A program made the position numbers and the translations under genes. A DNA stretch of 64,000 nt from Pseudomonas rustica (GTDB lineage Bacteria > Pseudomonadota > Gammaproteobacteria > Pseudomonadales > Pseudomonadaceae). The notes below the pieces were generated by a model. That model searched no databases, was not told the origin of the DNA, and worked only from the letters and a program-made list of their open reading frames with translations. Positions 42,398 through 51,921 of the stretch are shown in pieces; the stretch's first letter is position 1; every line of letters starts with the position of its first letter. The DNA is taken from contig NZ_JAGYHF010000015.1 of assembly GCF_018336155.1 (NCBI RefSeq), forward strand, positions 1 to 64,000, written 5' to 3'.

Positions 42398-44374
42398 TCA
42401 ACGAAACCGATCAACCTCGGCACGCAAGTCCGCCGCCAAGCCTTCCAGTTCCTTCGCCGTCACAGCCAGATTCGAAACAACCTCACGCTGCTCACTGTTG
42501 GCCAACGCAATGCTCTGCAAATTGCTGCTCAGCAAAGTCGCCGTGCTGCTCTGCTCCTGAGTCGCCGTGGTAATCGCGGCAAACTGCTGCCCGGCAGAAC
42601 GGCTCTGCTCATCAATCCGCGCCAGCGCCGAGGCGACATTGGCGTTACGCGACAAGCCTTCCTGCATCAGCACATTGCCCTGCTCCATGGTGCTGATCGC
42701 GTTGCCGGTTTCCTGCTGGATGCTGTGGATCATCACCGAGATTTCATCGGTCGCCTGACGGGTACGCGAAGCCAGGCTGCGCACTTCATCCGCCACCACG
42801 GCAAAGCCGCGACCTTGCTCACCGGCACGCGCCGCTTCAATTGCAGCGTTGAGCGCCAGCAAATTGGTCTGCTCGGCAATCGAGGTGATCACGCCAACGA
42901 TGCCGCCAATTTCCTGCGAACGCTGGCCGAGGGTGTTGATCACTGTGGCGGTGCTGTTGAGGGCGCCAGCGATTTGCTCCAGAGAGGACGAAGCATCTTC
43001 CATCGAGCTGCGGCCAATCTGCGTTTGCTGGGCGTTTTCCTGTGCCAGACGTTGGGTCGCGCCCATGTTGTCGGCGATGTTCAACGAGGTCGCGCTGAAT
43101 TCTTCCACCGCGCCGGCCATGCTGGTGATTTCGCCGGACTGTTGCTCCATGCCTTCGTAAGCACCGCCAGACAAACCGGACAGTGCCTGCGCTCGGCTGT
43201 TGACCTCCGCGGAGGAACGGCGAATGTGCTCAACCATGGTCGACAGCGCCTGGCTCATCTGGTTGAACGCGCGCGACAACTGACCGATTTCGTCGTTACT
43301 CGCTACATCCAGGCGCACGCTCAGATCACCGGCGCCCAAGGCTTCGGCCTGACGCACCAGATCACCCAGCGGTTGCAGTTTCGAACGCAGCAGCCACATC
43401 GCCGAACCGACCGCCAGCAACATCGCCAACAGGCTGCCAATCGCCAGTTGCGTGCCGACGCTCCAGGTCACTGCGCGTATCTCGGCTTTCGGCATGCTTG
43501 CCACCACCGACCACGGGCCGCCGTCGAACGGCACCGCGACGCTGTAGAAATCCTCGGACGTGTCGCCCCAGAACTGGCCTTTGCCCGGCGATTTCGCCAG
43601 ATCCTTGATCAGCGGAATTGCTTGATCCAGCGCCTGCACGCCCGCTGGTGGAACCAGCCATTTGCTTTGCTCATCAAGCAACGCCAGCGAGCCGGTCTGA
43701 CCGATGCGGAAGCGTTTGAGGTTATCGAACTGAGCATTCTGCGCATCGGTGTAATCGAAACCGACGAACAGCACCGCAATCACTTTGCCGCTGCCATCGC
43801 GCACCGGGGTGTATTGGGTCATGTAGGAACGATCAAACAGCAAGGCGCGGCCGACATAACCCTGTCCGGCCATCAACTTCGCGTAGGCCGGATGGGCGTG
43901 GTCAAGCAAGGTGCCAATGGCGCGGCTGCCGTCCTGTTTGGTCAGCGAGGTGCTGACGCGGATGAAGTCTTCGCCACTGCGCACGAACAGCGTGGCGACG
44001 CCCGCGGTCATCTGCTTGAACTCGTCGACTTCCTTGAAGTTGTTGTTCAGCACTTCGCTGCCCAGGTGCAGGCCCGGAGTCTGGGTGCCGGCAACACTCA
44101 CTGGCTCGTCCGGATGAAGGCTCAACCCGCTGCTGAAGCGCTTCTCGAACAACCCGCTGAGGCGCTGGGTGCTTTCACGCAACGTGCCGTGGAAGGTGCT
44201 CAGTTGGTCGGCCAGCAGCCGAGCCTCACTGGCCAGATGTTCTTCACGGGTGGCGAGGTTGGCGGTATCCAGCGAACGCAACGCGAACAGCGTACTGCCA
44301 CTGATGACGACCGCCAGAATCACAGCAAGGGCAAGGCCCAGCTGCGAGGCAATCCGAGCGCGAGGTTGAGACAT
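42398..44374 (-). CDS. Methyl-accepting chemotaxis protein with periplasmic Cache domain
   Basis: A 658-residue chemoreceptor. Helix 1 (LALAVILAVVISGSTLFAL, about 13-31) is followed by a periplasmic region of about 290 residues of Cache 3/Cache 2 type (GLHLGSEVLNNNFKEVDEFK; DGSGKVIAVLFVGFDYTDAQ), helix 2 (LAIGSLLAMLLAVGSAMWLL), a HAMP domain, and the signalling domain with the conserved hairpin (NLLALNAAIEAARAGEQGRG; FAVVADEVRSLA). There is no C-terminal CheR-binding pentapeptide, ending AEVDRFR. The ligand is not predictable. It is a solitary gene. Confidence 0.93.
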   Translation of the reverse strand: MSQPRARIASQLGLALAVILAVVISGSTLFALRSLDTANLATREEHLASEARLLADQLSTFHGTLRESTQRLSGLFEKRFSSGLSLHPDEPVSVAGTQTPGLHLGSEVLNNNFKEVDEFKQMTAGVATLFVRSGEDFIRVSTSLTKQDGSRAIGTLLDHAHPAYAKLMAGQGYVGRALLFDRSYMTQYTPVRDGSGKVIAVLFVGFDYTDAQNAQFDNLKRFRIGQTGSLALLDEQSKWLVPPAGVQALDQAIPLIKDLAKSPGKGQFWGDTSEDFYSVAVPFDGGPWSVVASMPKAEIRAVTWSVGTQLAIGSLLAMLLAVGSAMWLLRSKLQPLGDLVRQAEALGAGDLSVRLDVASNDEIGQLSRAFNQMSQALSTMVEHIRRSSAEVNSRAQALSGLSGGAYEGMEQQSGEITSMAGAVEEFSATSLNIADNMGATQRLAQENAQQTQIGRSSMEDASSSLEQIAGALNSTATVINTLGQRSQEIGGIVGVITSIAEQTNLLALNAAIEAARAGEQGRGFAVVADEVRSLASRTRQATDEISVMIHSIQQETGNAISTMEQGNVLMQEGLSRNANVASALARIDEQSRSAGQQFAAITTATQEQSSTATLLSSNLQSIALANSEQREVVSNLAVTAKELEGLAADLRAEVDRFR

Positions 44375-44563
44375 GAACAGCTCCTGGCCGAGCCACCGGA
44401 TCCTCCTTGATCGCAGCTGATGCTCGGAATAATTCTAATAATGGGGGTGAAGCATGGAGACCGGCACGACGGTTCCACTTGCTCATAGTCGGCGGTAAAT
44501 CCGAATACTTGAGCGCTGTGCGAGGGTATGGCACGGGGCCGGCATTGTGGCGGCTCGAACGTT

Positions 44564-45484
44564 TCAGCTCAAGCGCGCAACGGCTGGCAGTTCCATGGCG
44601 CGGACTTCGCCTTGAAGAAAGTCGCTGAGGCGGCGCAAACGTTCACCTCCCGGACGGGTTTTTGGCCACACCAGGTAATAATTCAGGCCACTGGCAACGG
44701 CGGTCGGCCACGGCAGACTGAGGCGTCCTTGCGCGACATCTTCGGCGACCATCAACAAATCGCCCATTGATACGCCATAGCCGCGCGCCGCCGCGATCAT
44801 GCCAAGTTCGAGCGTGTCGAATACTTGCCCGCCCTTTAGCGAAACCTGATCGGACAAACCCATGTGCTCCAGCCAACTGCGCCAGTCGCGGCGATCCGGG
44901 GTCGGGTGGAGCAATTCGGTAGACGCCAGCCGATCAAGATCCCACGGTTGATCGTTGAGCAGATTCGGCGCGCCGACCGGGATCAACTCTTCGGGAAACA
45001 ACAAACTCGCTTCCCAGTCCGGCGGAAAATGGCCGTCGCTGAGCAACACGGCGCAATCAAACGGCTCATCGTTGAAGTCAACCGAATCGACATCCATCCA
45101 CGCACTGGTCAGTTGCACCTCGTTGCCCGGCTGCAAGTGGCGGAAGCGACTCAGGCGCGCCAGCAACCAGCGCATGGTCAGGGTCGACGGGGCTTTCATG
45201 CGCAGGATGTCGTCCTCGGCACGCAAGGTGTTGCAGGCGCGCTCCAGCGCCGTGAAACCTTCGCGAATCCCCGGCAACAGCAGCCGCGCCGCTTCGGTCA
45301 GTTGCAAATTGCGGCCGCTGCGGTGAAACAAGCGGCAGGCAAAATGCTCTTCCAGCGTACGAATATGCCGACTCACCGCGCTCTGGGTGATCGACAGCTC
45401 TTCCGCCGCGCGGGTGAACGAGCTATGGCGCGCCGCCGCTTCAAATGCGCGCAGGGCATACAACGGAGGAAGTCGACGGGCCAT
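44564..45484 (-). CDS. LysR family transcriptional regulator (GcvA-like)
   Basis: A 306-residue LysR regulator: winged helix-turn-helix at residues 7-65 (PLYALRAFEAAARHSSFTRA; ELSITQSAVSRHIRTLEEHF) and an effector-binding domain with the DCAVLLSDGHFPPDW segment typical of the GcvA/AmpR branch. GGAG lies eight bases before 45484; a longer start at 45550 would add 22 residues. It is divergent from the MATE gene, 159 bases apart, so it may control it. In P. aeruginosa the same LysR-MATE pair precedes the GGDEF-EAL gene. Confidence 0.9.
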   Translation of the reverse strand: MARRLPPLYALRAFEAAARHSSFTRAAEELSITQSAVSRHIRTLEEHFACRLFHRSGRNLQLTEAARLLLPGIREGFTALERACNTLRAEDDILRMKAPSTLTMRWLLARLSRFRHLQPGNEVQLTSAWMDVDSVDFNDEPFDCAVLLSDGHFPPDWEASLLFPEELIPVGAPNLLNDQPWDLDRLASTELLHPTPDRRDWRSWLEHMGLSDQVSLKGGQVFDTLELGMIAAARGYGVSMGDLLMVAEDVAQGRLSLPWPTAVASGLNYYLVWPKTRPGGERLRRLSDFLQGEVRAMELPAVARLS

Positions 45485-45643
45485 GCACAAAGCTCCAATG
45501 GCGGGATGCAGCGAAATGAGCGGATTCTGTTCAGGATGAGTTTTAGTCATGCCACCCATCCTTTTTATCCCTTTGTGCAATGCCTGCCAAGGCCGGAGAA
45601 TCGACGGTCTCCTGTTCCCTCTGAAAATTGAGTGGTGATACTC

Positions 45644-47038
45644 ATGCAGCATCCTGTGCGTACTGAACTCTGGGCCATTCTGCGGCTGGCAGGGCCGTTG
45701 ATCGCTTCACAGTTGGCGCACATGTTGATGGTGCTGACCGACACTTTGATGATGGCGCGCCTCAGTCCCGAAGCGCTGGCCGGCGGCGGTCTGGGCGCGG
45801 CGACTTATTCGTTCGTGTCGATCTTCTGCATCGGCGTGATTGCCGCAGTCGGCACCTTGGTAGCGATTCGCAAAGGTGCAGGCGACATCATTGGCGCTGC
45901 ACGCCTGACCCAGGCCGGATTGTGGCTGGCGTGGCTGATGGCGCTGGGCGCCGGTTTGCTGCTGTGGAACCTGAAACCGGTGTTGCTGCTGTTCGGCCAG
46001 ACCGAAACCAACGTCAACGCCGCCGGGCAATTTCTGATCGCCCTGCCGTTCGCCCTGCCCGGCTACCTGAGCTTTATGGCCCTGCGCGGTTTCACCAGTG
46101 CAATTGGTCGGGCGACACCGGTGATGGTCATCAGTCTGGCCGGCACCGTGGCCAACTTCCTGCTCAATTACGCGCTGATCACTGGCATGTTCGGTCTGCC
46201 GAAAATGGGCCTGATGGGCATCGGTCTGGTCACGGCGATTGTCGCCAACTGCATGGCGCTGGCATTGGCCTGGCATATACGCCGGCACCCGGCGTATGAC
46301 GCTTATCCGCTGCGCGCAGGGTTATCGCGGCCGAACCGCCAGTACCTGAAAGAACTCTGGCGCCTCGGTCTGCCGATCGGTGGCACCTACGCGGTGGAGG
46401 TCGGGTTGTTTGCCTTCGCGGCGCTGTGCATGGGCACCATGGGCAGCACGCAACTGGGCGCGCATCAGATTGCTCTGCAGATTGTTTCGGTGGCGTTCAT
46501 GGTGCCGGCGGGGATGTCGTACGCGATCACCATGCGCATCGGCCAGCACTACGGCGCCGGGCAATTGCTTGATGCACGGATGTCGGGCCGGGTCGGGATC
46601 GTCTTTGGTGCGGTGGTGATGCTCGGCTTTGCGATGGTGTTCTGGTTGCTGCCAAATCAGTTGGTCGGGTTATTCCTTGATCACAATGATCCGGCGTTTG
46701 CCGAAGTGATTCGTTTGGCGGTGAGCCTGCTGGCCGTGGCGGCATGGTTCGAGCTGTTCGACGGCACGCAGACGATTGCCATGGGCTGTATTCGCGGGCT
46801 CAAGGATGCGAAGACCACGTTTCTGGTCGGGCTCGGCTGTTATTGGCTGATTGGCGCGCCAGCGGCGTGGTGGATGGCATTCCACTTGAACTGGGGGCCG
46901 ACGGGCGTCTGGTGGGGATTGGCGCTGGGGTTGGCGTGCGCGGCGGTGAGTCTGACGTTGGCGTTTGAGTGGAAGATGAAGCGGATGATTCGGCTGGAGC
47001 CTGCTACATCACGCGTTGAGGTCGTTGGCGCAGATTAA
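45644..47038 (+). CDS. MATE family multidrug efflux transporter (NorM-like)
   Basis: A 464-residue protein with twelve hydrophobic segments and two matching halves, the MATE layout (LAGPLIASQLAHMLMVLTDT; RLSPEALAGGGLGAATYS; TQTIAMGCIRGLKDAKTTF). Family members export drugs and dyes using Na+ or H+. An upstream GTG at 45632 is possible, but ATG at 45644 fits homologues. The first helix has the NorM-type acidic position (VLTDTLMMARLS). Divergent from the LysR gene. Confidence 0.92.
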   Translation: MQHPVRTELWAILRLAGPLIASQLAHMLMVLTDTLMMARLSPEALAGGGLGAATYSFVSIFCIGVIAAVGTLVAIRKGAGDIIGAARLTQAGLWLAWLMALGAGLLLWNLKPVLLLFGQTETNVNAAGQFLIALPFALPGYLSFMALRGFTSAIGRATPVMVISLAGTVANFLLNYALITGMFGLPKMGLMGIGLVTAIVANCMALALAWHIRRHPAYDAYPLRAGLSRPNRQYLKELWRLGLPIGGTYAVEVGLFAFAALCMGTMGSTQLGAHQIALQIVSVAFMVPAGMSYAITMRIGQHYGAGQLLDARMSGRVGIVFGAVVMLGFAMVFWLLPNQLVGLFLDHNDPAFAEVIRLAVSLLAVAAWFELFDGTQTIAMGCIRGLKDAKTTFLVGLGCYWLIGAPAAWWMAFHLNWGPTGVWWGLALGLACAAVSLTLAFEWKMKRMIRLEPATSRVEVVGAD

Positions 47039-47042
47039 GATC

Positions 47043-47110
47043 AAAAGATCGCAGCCTTTGGCAGCTCCTACAGGGATCGGTGTAGGAGCTGCCGCAGGCT
47101 GCGATCTTTT
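47043..47110. repeat. Paired REP-like inverted repeat (GGAGCTGCCG..GCTGCGATC)
   Basis: AAAAGATCGCAGCCTTTGGC at 47044 mirrors GTAGGAGCTGCCGCAGGCTG ending at 47100-47110. The TTTTAA at its right end supplies the stop codon of the GGDEF-EAL gene. Confidence 0.9.
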
Positions 47111-48779
47111 AAACGGCCTCCACAGAAACCTGTTGGCTTGAGCCAAACGTCAGGTACTCAACCAGTTCCGCCAACGGCAACGGCCGGCTGATCAGATAAC
47201 CCTGCACCTGATCGCAACCAAACCCGCGCAGCAATTCCAGTTGTTCCGGCGTTTCAACCCCTTCCGCCACCACTTCCAGATGCAGGTTGTGCGCAAGGTT
47301 GATCATCGCGTGCACCAGTTTGCGGTTCTCTTCACGCTGTTCCATGCCACCGACAAAGCTCTTGTCGATCTTCAGCAAAGTGATCGGCAAGCTGTTGAGG
47401 TGCACGAACGATGAGAACCCGGTGCCAAAGTCATCCAGCGAAAAACGCACTCCGAGGCGGCCCAACGCATCCATGGTCTGCTTGACCAGATCACTGCGGC
47501 GCATCACCGCCGTTTCCGTCAGTTCGAACTCCAGCCACTGCGCCTCCACACCGCGCTCAGCGATCAAGCGGCTCAGCGTCGGCAACAACTGACTGTCCTG
47601 AAATTGGCGGAACGACAAGTTGATCGCCATGTGCAGCGCCGGCAATCCGCGTTCGCGCAGTGCCTGCATATCGCGCAACGCCCGGGAAATCACCCAATAA
47701 CCCAGCGGCACAATCAAGCCGCTCTGCTCGGCCAACGGCACGAACTCACTCGGCGGCAGCAAACCGCGTTCGCCATGGCGCCAGCGCACCAAGGCTTCGA
47801 GGCCGACAATCTGGCCGTCCTCAAGATTCAGGCGTGGCTGGTAATGCAATTCCAGCTCATCACGACGCAAGGCCCGGCGCAGCTCACTTTCGAGGTCAGC
47901 CATGTTCCGCGCGTTGCGGTTGATGCGTTCGTTGAAGATATGAAAAGTGCAGCCCTGCGTGCTTTTGGCCTGCTGCATGGCGATGTGCGCATGCCACATC
48001 AGCGGGTCAGCGCCAGCCTGCGCGCGGGCGTGGGCGATGCCGAGGCTGGAGCCGATCAGAAGGCTTTCGCCATCCACCCAATACGGTTCGGACAAGGCTT
48101 CAGTAATGCGTTCGGCCATCCACTCGGCGCGTTGCGGCGCGCGGCGGGTGTCGATCAGCAAAGCAAATTCATCGCTGCCGAGACGTGCCAATTGATCGCC
48201 GGCCTCCAACTGACTTTTCAGCCGCGCCACGACCTGCAGGATCAGCCGATCGCCAGCCTGATGGCCAAGGGCGTCGTTGGCGTGACGGAAGTTGTCGAGA
48301 TCGAGATGCCCGAGGGCCAAGCCGCGACCATCGCCTTCAGCGAGACGCGCTGTCAGCAAGGTCTGGAAACCCTGACGGTTGGCGATGCCGGTCAGCGGAT
48401 CCTGTTCGGCGAGGCGTTGCAGGGTGTTTTCGAGAACGCCGCGTTCGCGCACATGGCGCAGGCAACGGCGCAGCATGCCGGGGTCGAGGGCGTCGAACAC
48501 CAGCCAGTCACTGACGCCAACCGGCGCGGTGTCCGGTTCGTGTTCGAGCAACAATACCGTCGGCAGGCTGCAGCGGCCGGGTGCCGGTTGCAACGCAGGA
48601 AGGGTCAACAACACCGCATGGCGGTTGTCTTCGAACAAACTGCTGACCGACTCCCAGCTCGGCGCGCTGATCAGCACCGCCGCGCTCCCCATCGGAGCCA
48701 GACACTCACGCAATAACGCTGTCCACGCTGGCTCTTCGGCCAGTAGCAGCAAACGCAAGGGTTCGACAGGCGTAGACAA
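47109..48779 (-). CDS. GGDEF-EAL protein with degenerate GGDEF, probable c-di-GMP phosphodiesterase
   Basis: A 556-residue protein: an N-terminal receiver-like region without a clear phosphoacceptor (about 1-115), a GGDEF domain with motif RLGSDEFALL in place of GGDEF (about 205-214) and a C-terminal EAL domain with EALVRW, NLSFRQF, ELTETA, DDFGTGFSSF and IDKSFV. All the main EAL residues are present, so phosphodiesterase activity is expected, whereas the first glycine of GGDEF is lost. By position (LysR, MATE, this gene, rep) it corresponds to PA5295, called ProE in P. aeruginosa. TAA is provided by the adjoining repeat. Confidence 0.92.
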   Translation of the reverse strand: MSTPVEPLRLLLLAEEPAWTALLRECLAPMGSAAVLISAPSWESVSSLFEDNRHAVLLTLPALQPAPGRCSLPTVLLLEHEPDTAPVGVSDWLVFDALDPGMLRRCLRHVRERGVLENTLQRLAEQDPLTGIANRQGFQTLLTARLAEGDGRGLALGHLDLDNFRHANDALGHQAGDRLILQVVARLKSQLEAGDQLARLGSDEFALLIDTRRAPQRAEWMAERITEALSEPYWVDGESLLIGSSLGIAHARAQAGADPLMWHAHIAMQQAKSTQGCTFHIFNERINRNARNMADLESELRRALRRDELELHYQPRLNLEDGQIVGLEALVRWRHGERGLLPPSEFVPLAEQSGLIVPLGYWVISRALRDMQALRERGLPALHMAINLSFRQFQDSQLLPTLSRLIAERGVEAQWLEFELTETAVMRRSDLVKQTMDALGRLGVRFSLDDFGTGFSSFVHLNSLPITLLKIDKSFVGGMEQREENRKLVHAMINLAHNLHLEVVAEGVETPEQLELLRGFGCDQVQGYLISRPLPLAELVEYLTFGSSQQVSVEAV

Positions 48780-49043
48780 GCTAGCTCCCTAGACTCTGCA
48801 ATGATGTGGGCGGCGGGCATTATGCCGTTGCGCTGACCAATGACCAAATGACAACGGTTATCGAAACGTTATTTTGTGTCACGAATGAGAACATTAGCCG
48901 CAAAATCACCGCGCATCCTGCGTGAAAGTAACAAAACCGGCAAATATGAATCGCGTGGTACGTCACAAGTCGGACAGAGCAGCACAAATCTCTGAGCCTG
49001 TTAAAATGCCGGCCCATTTCGTCAACGACTCCCGAATTTTCGT

Positions 49044-51053
49044 ATGTCCCGACTCAATCCCCGGCAGCAAGAAGCCGTGAACTACGTCGGCGGCCCTCTA
49101 TTGGTGCTCGCCGGTGCTGGCTCCGGCAAGACCAGCGTGATCACGCGCAAAATCGCGCACCTGATCCAGAACTGCGGCATCCGCGCCCAGTACATCGTCG
49201 CCATGACCTTTACCAACAAGGCCGCGCGCGAGATGAAAGAGCGGGTCGGTACCCTGTTGCGTGCCGGCGAAGGGCGCGGTCTGACGGTCTGCACCTTCCA
49301 CAATCTCGGTCTGAACATCATCCGCAAGGAGCACGTGCGGCTGGGCTACAAACCCGGTTTCTCGATCTTCGACGAGACCGACGTCAAGTCCCTGATGACC
49401 GACATCATGCAGAAGGAATACGCAGGCGAAGACGGCGTCGACGAGATCAAGAACATGATCGGCGCCTGGAAAAACGACCTGATCCTGCCGCCTCAGGCGC
49501 TGGAGAACGCGCGTAATCCCAAGGAACAGACTGCCGCCATCGTCTACACCCACTATCAGCGCACGCTTAAAGCGTTCAACGCGGTGGACTTCGACGACCT
49601 GATCCTGCTGCCGGTAAAACTCTTCGAAGAACACGCCGACATCCTCGAAAAGTGGCAGAACAAGGTGCGTTACCTGCTCGTCGATGAATACCAGGACACC
49701 AACGCCAGCCAGTACCTGCTGGTAAAAATGCTCATCGGCAAGCGCAACCAGTTCACCGTGGTCGGCGACGACGACCAGTCGATCTACGCCTGGCGTGGCG
49801 CGCGACCGGAAAACCTGATGCTGCTGAAGGACGACTATCCGTCCTTGAAAGTGGTGATGCTCGAACAAAACTACCGCTCGACCAGTCGCATCCTGCGTTG
49901 CGCCAACGTGCTGATCTCGAACAACCCGCACGAATTCGAAAAGCAGCTGTGGAGTGAAATGGGCCACGGTGACGAGATCCGCGTGATCCGCTGCCGCAAC
50001 GAAGACGCCGAAGCCGAGCGCGTGGCCATGGAAATCCTCAGCCTGCACTTGCGCACCGACCGCCCGTACAGCGATTTCGCGATCCTCTATCGCGGTAACT
50101 ATCAGGCCAAGCTGATCGAGCTGAAGCTGCAGCACCACCAGGTGCCGTATCGCCTGAGCGGCGGCAACAGCTTCTTCGGCCGCCAGGAAGTGAAAGACCT
50201 GATGGCCTACTTCCGCCTGATCGTGAACCCGGATGACGACAACGCCTTCCTGCGCGTGATCAACGTGCCGCGCCGCGAAATCGGCTCGACTACTTTGGAA
50301 AAACTCGGCAACTACGCCACCGAACGCAAGATCTCGATGTACGCCGCCACCGACGAAATCGGTCTGGGCGAGCATCTGGACAGCCGCTTCACCGATCGTC
50401 TGTCGCGCTTCAAGCGTTTCATGGACAAGGTGCGCGAGCAGTGCGCCGGCGAAGACCCGATCTCCGCGCTGCGCAGCATGGTCATGGACATCGACTACGA
50501 GAACTGGCTGCGCACCAACAGCTCCAGCGACAAGGCCGCCGACTACCGGATGAGCAACGTCTGGTTCCTGATCGAGGCGTTGAAAAACACCCTCGAGAAG
50601 GACGAAGAAGGAGAAATGACCGTCGAGGATGCCATCGGCAAACTCGTCCTGCGCGACATGCTCGAACGTCAGCAGGAAGAGGAAGACGGTGCCGAAGGCG
50701 TGCAGATGATGACGCTGCATGCGTCCAAGGGTCTGGAATTCCCTTACGTGTTCATCATGGGCATGGAAGAGGAAATCCTCCCGCACCGCTCCAGCATCGA
50801 AGCCGACACCATTGAAGAAGAACGCCGCCTGGCCTATGTGGGCATCACCCGCGCGCGCCAGACACTGGCGTTCACCTTCGCCGCCAAGCGCAAGCAGTAC
50901 GGCGAGATCATCGACTGCGCGCCGAGCCGCTTCCTCGATGAGCTGCCGCCGGACGATCTGGCCTGGGAAGGCAACGACGACACACCGAGCGAAGTCAAAG
51001 TCGTGCGCGGCAACAGCGCATTGGCTGATATACGCGCGATGTTAAAGCGCTAG
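49044..51053 (+). CDS. rep: Rep ATP-dependent DNA helicase
   Basis: A 669-residue UvrD/Rep helicase with the Q motif (LNPRQQEAVNYV), Walker A GAGSGKTSVITRKIAHL, Walker B LVDEYQDTN, GDDDQSIYAWRGA, RSTSRILRCANVLI and motif VI VGITRARQTLA. It is a 3'-5' helicase that removes proteins from DNA ahead of the replication fork. Length is typical for Rep. The xpt gene follows 59 bases later on the same strand. Confidence 0.96.
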   Translation: MSRLNPRQQEAVNYVGGPLLVLAGAGSGKTSVITRKIAHLIQNCGIRAQYIVAMTFTNKAAREMKERVGTLLRAGEGRGLTVCTFHNLGLNIIRKEHVRLGYKPGFSIFDETDVKSLMTDIMQKEYAGEDGVDEIKNMIGAWKNDLILPPQALENARNPKEQTAAIVYTHYQRTLKAFNAVDFDDLILLPVKLFEEHADILEKWQNKVRYLLVDEYQDTNASQYLLVKMLIGKRNQFTVVGDDDQSIYAWRGARPENLMLLKDDYPSLKVVMLEQNYRSTSRILRCANVLISNNPHEFEKQLWSEMGHGDEIRVIRCRNEDAEAERVAMEILSLHLRTDRPYSDFAILYRGNYQAKLIELKLQHHQVPYRLSGGNSFFGRQEVKDLMAYFRLIVNPDDDNAFLRVINVPRREIGSTTLEKLGNYATERKISMYAATDEIGLGEHLDSRFTDRLSRFKRFMDKVREQCAGEDPISALRSMVMDIDYENWLRTNSSSDKAADYRMSNVWFLIEALKNTLEKDEEGEMTVEDAIGKLVLRDMLERQQEEEDGAEGVQMMTLHASKGLEFPYVFIMGMEEEILPHRSSIEADTIEEERRLAYVGITRARQTLAFTFAAKRKQYGEIIDCAPSRFLDELPPDDLAWEGNDDTPSEVKVVRGNSALADIRAMLKR

Positions 51054-51112
51054 AATTGACCACTTTTTTTACTAGACCTTCGGCGCACAAAGCGCCAAAA
51101 GAGGACAGCTTC

Positions 51113-51685
51113 ATGGAAGCATTGCACCAGAAAATCCGCGAACAAGGCATTGTGCTTTCCGACCAGGTCCTGAAGGTCGACGCCTTCCTGAACCACCAGA
51201 TCGACCCGGCCCTGATGAAGCTGATCGGCGACGAATTCGCCGCGCTGTTCAAGGATTCGGGCATCACCAAGATCGTCACCATCGAAGCCTCGGGCATCGC
51301 CCCGGCGATCATGACCGGTCTGAACCTCGGCGTGCCGGTGATCTTCGCCCGTAAGCAACAGTCCCTGACCCTGACCGAAAACCTGCTGTCGGCGACCGTT
51401 TACTCGTTCACCAAAAAGACCGAAAGCACCGTGGCCATCTCGCCGCGCCACCTGACCAGCAGCGACCGCGTGCTGATCATCGACGACTTCCTGGCCAACG
51501 GTAAGGCCTCGCAAGCGCTGATCTCGATCATCAAACAGGCCGGCGCCACCGTGGCCGGCCTGGGCATCGTCATCGAGAAGTCGTTCCAGGGCGGCCGCGC
51601 CGAACTGGACTCGCAAGGCTACCGCGTCGAATCGCTGGCCCGCGTTAAATCGCTGACAGGTGGCGTTGTCACCTTCATCGAATAA
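51113..51685 (+). CDS. xpt: Xanthine phosphoribosyltransferase Xpt
   Basis: A 190-residue PRTase. The PRPP motif is VLIIDDFLANGKASQALISI; SGITKIVTIEASGIAPAIM and QQSLTLTENLLSATVYSF are typical of Xpt. It salvages xanthine to XMP. The start at 51113 follows GAGGACAG. Xpt in Firmicutes is controlled by a purine riboswitch; the leader here shows only a short GGCGC-ACAAA-GCGCC hairpin and no purine-riboswitch core. Next is the left copy of a composite repeat. Confidence 0.95.
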   Translation: MEALHQKIREQGIVLSDQVLKVDAFLNHQIDPALMKLIGDEFAALFKDSGITKIVTIEASGIAPAIMTGLNLGVPVIFARKQQSLTLTENLLSATVYSFTKKTESTVAISPRHLTSSDRVLIIDDFLANGKASQALISIIKQAGATVAGLGIVIEKSFQGGRAELDSQGYRVESLARVKSLTGGVVTFIE

Positions 51686-51703
51686 AGCCACACCGCAATA
51701 CCC

Positions 51704-51913
51704 TTGTAGGAGCCGAGCTTGCTCGCGAAGGCGTCGTGTCAGTCGAATATTCTTTGACTGATCCACCGCTTTCGCGAGCAAGCTTTTCTCCTACAGTTGT
51801 TCGGGTACTCCGCAATCCCCGTGTAGGAGCTGTCGAGTGCAACGAGGCTGCGATCTTTTGATCTGATTTTCAGGATCAACATCAAAAGATCGCAGCGTGC
51901 CGCAGCTCCTACA
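51704..51913. repeat. Composite repeat, left direct copy flanking the PheS-like gene
   Basis: A CTTGCTCGCGAAGG-type inverted repeat (51705-51795), a 21-base spacer CAGTTGTTCGGGTACTCC.., and a GTGTAGGAGCTGTCGAG-type inverted repeat (51822-51913). The whole block recurs in the same orientation at 53210, including the spacer that belongs to neither repeat family. Confidence 0.92.
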
Positions 51914-51921
51914 GATTTCAC

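Noticed and set aside
51056..51112. Purine riboswitch before xpt
   Set aside because: Only a 5-base hairpin is seen; the conserved purine-riboswitch core and its loops are absent.
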